Under the pieces are notes generated by a model. That model was not told where the DNA came from. It was given only the letters and a program-made list of their open reading frames with translations, and searched no databases. This document shows, in pieces, positions 40,023 through 43,842 of a DNA stretch of 43,842 nt. The DNA comes from Nesterenkonia halophila (GTDB taxonomy: Bacteria > Actinomycetota > Actinomycetes > Actinomycetales > Micrococcaceae). Both the position numbers and the translations under genes were made by a program. Positions within the stretch are counted from its first letter, which is position 1; each line of letters opens with the position of its first letter. Where the stretch lies: assembly GCF_009467795.1 (NCBI RefSeq), contig NZ_WIAX01000016.1:1-43842 (forward strand). Reading direction: 5' to 3'.

Positions 40023-40709
40023 ATGGTGAAGAGCCCGGAATTCCGCCCGGTGAACCGCGAGTCCACCGCCTCGCTGATCACCCGCCAGCTGCGCGAGGGA
40101 ATCATGTACGGCACCCTGCCCGGCGGCACCCGGCTCTCCGAATCCGCGCTGTCTCAGGAGTTCGGGGTGAGCCGCGGGCCGCTGCGCGAGGCGATGCAGC
40201 GTCTGGTGCAGGAAGGGCTGGTGCGCAGCGAGCCGAACCGCGGACTGTTCGTCAAAGAGCTCGACGACGACGAGATCCGCGACCTCTACGCCGCGCGCAT
40301 CGCCATCGAGACCGCCGCGGCACGGATGATCGTCCGCTCCCCCAGCTCGGAACCGTCGACGCTGCTGCTCGAAGCCTGCGACGCGATGCAGCGCGCCGCC
40401 GAGTCAGGGCGGCTGCCGACGCTCTCCGACGCCGACTTCGACTTCCACGAACTGCTGGTCACCATGTCCGGAAGCCCGCGGCTGCGCCGCATGCACGAGA
40501 CGCTGATGGTCGAGACACGGATGTGCCTGACCGCACTGCAGGGCACCTATATGGATCCCAAGGAGCAGGTCGCCGAGCACCTGCGCATCGCCGAGGCGAT
40601 CGTCGCCGCCGACGAGGACGCGCTGATGCGCGAGATCGAGACGCATATGCACGAGGCACTCGACCGGCTGATCCGCCAGACCGAGCACGCCGACGCCGGC
40701 GAGCGCTGA
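40023..40709 (+). CDS. GntR-family transcriptional regulator, FCD subfamily
   Basis: This 228-residue protein has a winged helix-turn-helix (about residues 15-80; ESALSQEFGVSRGPLREAMQ) and an FCD effector domain. The FCD residues are visible as D-x3-H in DADFDFHELLVTMSGS, His in VAEHLRIAEAI and His in EIETHMHEALD. AAGGAG lies 17 nt before the ATG, farther than usual. An ATG nearer to it (40006) opens only a 7-codon frame that ends across the real start. It probably represses the divergent hydroxyacid/amidase and racemase genes and itself through the palindromes at 38199-38212 and 39943-39956, released by a carboxylic-acid effector. Confidence 0.88.
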   Translation: MVKSPEFRPVNRESTASLITRQLREGIMYGTLPGGTRLSESALSQEFGVSRGPLREAMQRLVQEGLVRSEPNRGLFVKELDDDEIRDLYAARIAIETAAARMIVRSPSSEPSTLLLEACDAMQRAAESGRLPTLSDADFDFHELLVTMSGSPRLRRMHETLMVETRMCLTALQGTYMDPKEQVAEHLRIAEAIVAADEDALMREIETHMHEALDRLIRQTEHADAGER

Positions 40710-40759
40710 CGCCGCTCCCCATCCGCGATGACTCGGCCGCAGATCGCACGCAGAACCTC

Positions 40760-41013
40760 CTGATCGACGTCGATGATCGGCTTGGCCGGGAGCCCAGGAA
40801 CCGCCGTCGATCCCACATGTTCCAACGCCAGCACCCGAAAGCCCAGCGCGCCGCGGATGCGCGCGGCGAGCTGCGTGAAGGCCCGGGACCACTGCGGATC
40901 CGTCTCGACGACGGCGATCGGCCGCCCGGAGGCTCGATGCCGGAGACCCACGGGACCTGACCCGGCGGCGGATCGTCGTCGTGGAAGGTCACGATGTCCT
41001 CTGCAGTGAGCAC
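40760..41013 (-). pseudogene. GrpB-family (UPF0157) nucleotidyltransferase-fold gene, broken and truncated
   Basis: From a GTG at 41013 the minus strand reads LTAEDIVTFHDDDPPPGQ and VPWVSGIEPPGG, the usual N-terminus of actinobacterial GrpB proteins. It then shifts frame at the CCC run 40925-40927 and continues as RPIAVVETDPQWSRAF, LEHVGSTAVPGLPAKP and IIDVD, the GrpB signature. Adding one base to the run restores a single frame, so one base has been lost. After IIDVD the family pattern ends and the reading runs on antisense to the gntR gene. The C-terminal half is therefore gone, perhaps by the rearrangement that placed gntR there. Confidence 0.75.
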
Positions 41014-41132
41014 GTCCCCTCCGGGCTTTCCCGTTGACCGCCCCTCGTGATGGCTCCGTGGAACGTGCGGGAACACGGTCCCTTTCCCATACGTTCCGCC
41101 GAGTCATCGCAGGGAGGGCGGGGCTCAGCCGG

Positions 41133-41654
41133 TCACTGGGCGCCGGCCTCCGTGCCGGACGACTGCCGGGAGCCGAGCTCCTGGTCCAGGCGCAGCAGGC
41201 CGGGACCGTCGTCGCCGATGAGCTTCACCTTGCCGATCAGCTCGGAGATCGTCGCCTCCTCCTCCAGCTGCTCGTCGATGAACCAGTTCAGCATCGGCAG
41301 AGCGTCGATGTCGCCCTCCTGCTGGGCCAGCCGGTACAGGTTCCGGATCGACTCGGAGACCCGCCGCTCGTGGCCCAGCGAGGCCTCGAAGGCCTCCTGG
41401 ACCGAGGCGGCGGAGACCGAGGCCGCCGGCACCGCCTGGATCCGCGGATGGGCGTCGCGGTCGGTCATGTGGTCGATGAACTTGTTCGCGTGGACGACTT
41501 CCTCGTCCGCCTGCGCGCGGAACCAGGACGCCATGCCGGGCAGGTCCAGCATGTCCATCTCGATGCCCAGCTGTCGGTAGACCAGCGAGGCCTCGAGCTC
41601 CAGGGTGACCTGCTCGTTGAACGCCTCTTCGAGCGTGCCGGTGAGCTGTGCCAT
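41133..41654 (-). CDS. Ferritin
   Basis: This 173-residue four-helix-bundle iron-storage protein begins MAQLTGTLEEAFNEQVTLEL. Ferroxidase-centre residues are seen at Glu19 (TLELEASLVY), Glu52 and His55 (QADEEVVHANKF), with further Glu in EASLGHERRVSE and DEQLEEEATISEL. No haem-binding Met of the bacterioferritin type is evident, so this is a non-haem ferritin. GAGGAGAG lies about 11 nt before the ATG. A minus-strand TAGAGT (41729-41724) may be its -10 box. It oxidises and stores iron as a 24-mer. The C-terminus is short and polar. Confidence 0.95.
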   Translation of the reverse strand: MAQLTGTLEEAFNEQVTLELEASLVYRQLGIEMDMLDLPGMASWFRAQADEEVVHANKFIDHMTDRDAHPRIQAVPAASVSAASVQEAFEASLGHERRVSESIRNLYRLAQQEGDIDALPMLNWFIDEQLEEEATISELIGKVKLIGDDGPGLLRLDQELGSRQSSGTEAGAQ

Positions 41655-41723
41655 GGCGGGACCACTCTCCTCGTCTCGTGTCCGTGACGGGCCGACGCCG
41701 GACGACGCCGCCCTCTGCTCGAC

Positions 41724-41729
41724 ACTCTA
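41724..41729 (-). promoter_or_regulatory. Candidate -10 box of the ferritin gene
   Basis: TAGAGT on the minus strand lies 70 nt upstream of the ferritin ATG. TGGTCA 17 nt further up is a weak -35. No iron box is apparent. Confidence 0.35.
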
Positions 41730-41849
41730 GCCAGCCGCGCCGATCCTGACCACGGAGGAGAGGCGCACCTCACCGGCACATCCCGACGATGCCGAAGGCG
41801 GCGCAGGCAAGCCTGGCCTCAGTGCCGACACGGGTGCCTCGGAGCGGCG

Positions 41850-41855
41850 TAGGCT
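41850..41855 (+). promoter_or_regulatory. Candidate -10 box of the aldo/keto reductase gene
   Basis: TAGGCT lies 83 nt before the chosen ATG; CCGACA at 41825-41830 is a possible -35 with 19-nt spacing. Confidence 0.3.
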
Positions 41856-41938
41856 GGTGCGCGGCAGAGGATGAACACGGTCACATCACCGACGCAGCTC
41901 ATCCGCCCCGCGCATCGATGAAAGGGATGACGCCCCGC

Positions 41939-42943
41939 ATGGAGCACAGGCACCTCGGCCACAGCGGTCTCAAGATCTCCGAGATCACCTACGGCAATTG
42001 GATCACCCACGGCTCGCAGATCGAGAACGACGTCGCCACCCAGTGCGTGCACGCCGCGCTGGACGCCGGCATCACCACGTTCGACACCGCCGACGTCTAC
42101 GCGAACACCGTCGCCGAGCAGGTCCTCGGCGACGCGCTGGCCGGCCAGCGCCGCGAGTCGCTCGAGATCTTCACCAAGGTCTACTTCCCCACCGGTCCGA
42201 AGGGCCCGAACGACACCGGCCTGTCGCGTAAGCACATCATGGAGTCCATCGACGGCTCGCTGAAGCGGCTGGGCACCGACTACGTCGATCTCTACCAGGC
42301 CCACCGCTTCGACCACGAGACGCCGCTCGAGGAGACGATGCAGGCTTTCGCCGACGTCGTCCGCCAGGGCAAGGCGCTCTACATCGGCGTCAGCGAGTGG
42401 ACCGCCGAGCAGCTGCGCGCCGGCCACGCGCTGGCCAAGGAGCTCGGCGTCCAGCTGATCTCCAACCAGCCGCAGTACAACATGCTCTGGCGGGTCATCG
42501 AGCCCGAGGTCGTGCCGGCCGCGGAGGAGCTGGGCATCAGCCAGATCGTCTGGTCGCCGATCGCCCAGGGAGTGCTCACCGGCAAGTACCGCGCCGGACA
42601 GCCCGTGCCGGAGGGGTCGCGCGCCTCCGACGCCGACGGCGGCGCCCAGTTCATCCAGAAGTACCTCGACGACGAGATCCTCGCCGCCGTGGAGAAGCTC
42701 GAGCCGATCGCGAAGGACAACGGCCTGACCCAGGCCCAGCTCGCCGTCGCCTGGGTGCTGCAGAACCAGAACGTGGCCTCGGCGCTGGTCGGCGCCTCCC
42801 GGCCGGAGCAGATCCAGTCCAACGTCGACGCCGCCGGCGTCGCCCTGGACTCCTCGACGATGGAGGCTATCGACGCCGCCGTCGGCCATCTGGCCAAGGA
42901 TGATCCGGCGCTGACCGTGTCCCCGGAGAGCCGGCTGACCTGA
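41939..42943 (+). CDS. Aldo/keto reductase (potassium-channel beta-subunit-like group)
   Basis: This 334-residue TIM-barrel oxidoreductase reads MEHRHLGHSGLKISEITYGN at the start. The catalytic tetrad is complete: Asp49 and Tyr54 (TTFDTADVYANT), Lys80 (EIFTKVYFPT) and His122 (LYQAHRFDHETP). NADPH-binding residues are expected in the late VASALVGASRPEQIQSN segment. I use the ATG at 41939; in-frame ATGs at 41918 and 41927 would add up to seven residues, and AAAGGG lies 12-15 nt before 41939. The group reduces aldehydes and ketones such as methylglyoxal; the physiological substrate is unknown. Confidence 0.93.
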   Translation: MEHRHLGHSGLKISEITYGNWITHGSQIENDVATQCVHAALDAGITTFDTADVYANTVAEQVLGDALAGQRRESLEIFTKVYFPTGPKGPNDTGLSRKHIMESIDGSLKRLGTDYVDLYQAHRFDHETPLEETMQAFADVVRQGKALYIGVSEWTAEQLRAGHALAKELGVQLISNQPQYNMLWRVIEPEVVPAAEELGISQIVWSPIAQGVLTGKYRAGQPVPEGSRASDADGGAQFIQKYLDDEILAAVEKLEPIAKDNGLTQAQLAVAWVLQNQNVASALVGASRPEQIQSNVDAAGVALDSSTMEAIDAAVGHLAKDDPALTVSPESRLT

Positions 42944-42968
42944 TCGCCGATCAGATCACGATGTGATC
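42940..42968 (+). terminator. Two small hairpins after the aldo/keto reductase gene
   Basis: CTGATC-GCC-GATCAG (42940-42954) overlaps the stop codon, and GATCAC-GAT-GTGATC (42954-42968) follows at once. GATCACGATG is also directly repeated. The stems are only 6 bp, so termination is uncertain. Confidence 0.35.
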
Positions 42969-43161
42969 ACGATGCCGCCGCGACGCGCCGCGAGACGCCT
43001 ACCACCCACCGGACGCTCGCGCCGCGCGGATCCTCCAGCCGATCCATCTGACCTGGGGATTCGTCACCTCGCGACGTTCTCAAGCGGAGGACTCGGCGCG
43101 CTCCGGCCGCCGTCGCCGAAACTGAGTGACCAAATCGTTATGCGGATGGAGCTCGCGCTCA

Positions 43162-43167
43162 TAGAAT
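43162..43167 (+). promoter_or_regulatory. Candidate -10 box of the secreted protein gene
   Basis: TAGAAT lies 40 nt before the GTG at 43208 in an otherwise very GC-rich region. No good -35 is seen. Confidence 0.35.
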
Positions 43168-43207
43168 GGGCGACGCGACCCCGGCCCCTGACGACGAGGT
43201 ACCCACC

Positions 43208-43842
43208 GTGAGCACCATCGACTTCCAGCCGCGAGGCACGGCGCTGGCAGCGGCCGGCGGCCTCAGCCTCGTCGTGGGCCTGGTCCTGCTCGGCCCCGCC
43301 GCAGCGGCCGCGACGACCACGGCCACCCCGACGACGGACGACTCGGAGAGCCCCTCAACGGCGGAGTCCGAGTCCGCGACGTCCGAGCCCACGACGCAGG
43401 AGCCGACGCGGGACGACGCTGCGGCCACCGACGACGAGACAGCCGCCTCCGCCGAGGAATCCGCTCCGGCCCCCACCGAGGACCCGTCCGAAGACCCCGC
43501 CGACGAGGCCACCGACTCCGACACTTCGGAGACGGGCGACCCCGAGACGAGCGACCCCGAGACGCCGTCCGGGGTCACGCTGTCCTGCCCCTCGATCGAA
43601 GTCGTCGCCGGAGAGACTGCCACGGCGCCGATCTCCGCATCCTCGAGCGTGGAGAAGCTCGAGGTCTCCAGCTCCGTCGGCACCGCCGGCGGCGAGGCGA
43701 GCGTCTCCGGGACCGACCTGACGTACACCGCACCGGATCCGAGCACAGTGGACGGCACGGTCACCGAGGTCTACACGATCCTCGCCACTGCCGACGACGG
43801 CACGACGGAGGGCTGCGAGGCCACGATCTACATCATGCCCAC
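43208..43842 (+). CDS. Secreted Asp/Glu/Thr/Ser-rich protein, 5-prime part only
   Basis: The frame is open from a GTG at 43208 to the right edge (211 codons, no stop). GACGAGG lies about 10 nt upstream. Residues 1-36 form a signal peptide (LSLVVGLVLLGPAAAAATTT), probably cut by signal peptidase I since no lipobox Cys is present. Residues about 37-125 are a disordered acidic linker of Thr, Ser, Glu, Asp and Pro, with short repeats such as GDPETSDPETP. A beta-rich domain starts at VTLSCPSIEVVAGETATAP and has two Cys (LSCPS, EGCEAT) that could form a disulfide. It looks like a cell-surface protein with an Ig-like fold; the C-terminal anchor, if any, is outside the window. Confidence 0.8.
   Translation, partial: MSTIDFQPRGTALAAAGGLSLVVGLVLLGPAAAAATTTATPTTDDSESPSTAESESATSEPTTQEPTRDDAAATDDETAASAEESAPAPTEDPSEDPADEATDSDTSETGDPETSDPETPSGVTLSCPSIEVVAGETATAPISASSSVEKLEVSSSVGTAGGEASVSGTDLTYTAPDPSTVDGTVTEVYTILATADDGTTEGCEATIYIMP

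Noticed and set aside
40006..40029. Seven-codon upstream open frame overlapping the gntR start
   Set aside because: The AAGGAG would lie directly against its ATG with almost no spacing, so initiation there is unlikely.
42954..42974. Direct repeat GATCACGATG x2 as a possible attachment site or start of an array
   Set aside because: Only two copies one base apart with no integrase, tRNA or spacer pattern; it is explained by the small hairpins after the gene.
1..43842. CRISPR array, rRNA operon, insertion sequence, phage gene or replication origin
   Set aside because: No regularly spaced repeats, rRNA-like sequence, transposase, integrase or DnaA-box cluster were seen in the window.

Overview
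This is a high-GC bacterial chromosome segment with actinobacterial character. The signs are GTG and TTG starts, tightly overlapping ATGA/GTGA gene junctions, several probable leaderless genes (a TANNNT box 6-7 nt before the ATG), a WXG100-type secretion-associated locus, a CopD-CtaG fusion, and zinc-free S14/L33/L28 ribosomal proteins of the kind known from mycobacteria. Micrococcales is my best guess, but the genus cannot be fixed from this window.

Layout. (1) 1-8036: a sugar or sugar-acid uptake and catabolism locus. The N-terminus of a zinc alcohol dehydrogenase diverges from a FadR-type GntR regulator. Downstream are a complete TRAP transporter (DctP, DctQ, DctM), an SDR dehydrogenase, a TIM-barrel sugar isomerase and a two-gene split transketolase, almost all translationally coupled. 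The promoter in front of dctP (TTGACA-17-CAGGAT) carries a GntR-like palindrome on its -35 box. (2) 8166-10058: a flavodoxin-domain protein and a DAACS dicarboxylate/glutamate symporter. (3) 10347-13792: a lower-GC, decaying locus with a WXG100-like protein, a broken large WXG100-associated protein (7-bp tandem duplication, a second frameshift in a CG run, probable nonsense codon) and two paralogous cysteine-rich lipoproteins. (4) 13982-20788: a thioredoxin-NHL protein and a copper/cytochrome-oxidase assembly group (lipoprotein, CopD-CtaG fusion, CopC, and a His-rich membrane protein). (5) 20923-27137: HU, pyruvate carboxylase, ASCH, NUDIX and an SGNH esterase lipoprotein. (6) 27269-27980: rpmB-rpmG-rpsN. 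(7) 28416-31981: a PIF1-type helicase with a degenerate exonuclease-like segment and a BRCT domain, coupled to a BadF/NAG-kinase-family protein.

(8) 32072-40709: a second catabolic locus. To the left runs a D-2-hydroxyacid dehydrogenase, amidase, DUF3830 protein and giant FAD/Fe-S oxidoreductase. To the right run two Asp/Glu-racemase-superfamily (maleate isomerase/arylmalonate decarboxylase-like) proteins and a second FadR-type regulator. The divergent control region at 38177-38212 has overlapping -10 boxes and one palindrome. A matching palindrome sits at the start of the second regulator gene. (9) 40760-43842: a broken GrpB-family gene, a ferritin, an aldo/keto reductase and the start of a secreted Asp/Glu/Thr-rich protein.

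The most interesting items are the two uncharacterised catabolic gene sets, which appear to share one operator architecture (consensus roughly GAYNGT-NN-ACRRTC), and the eroding WXG100 island with its lipoprotein pair. All functional assignments come from motif recognition by eye; no searches were run.
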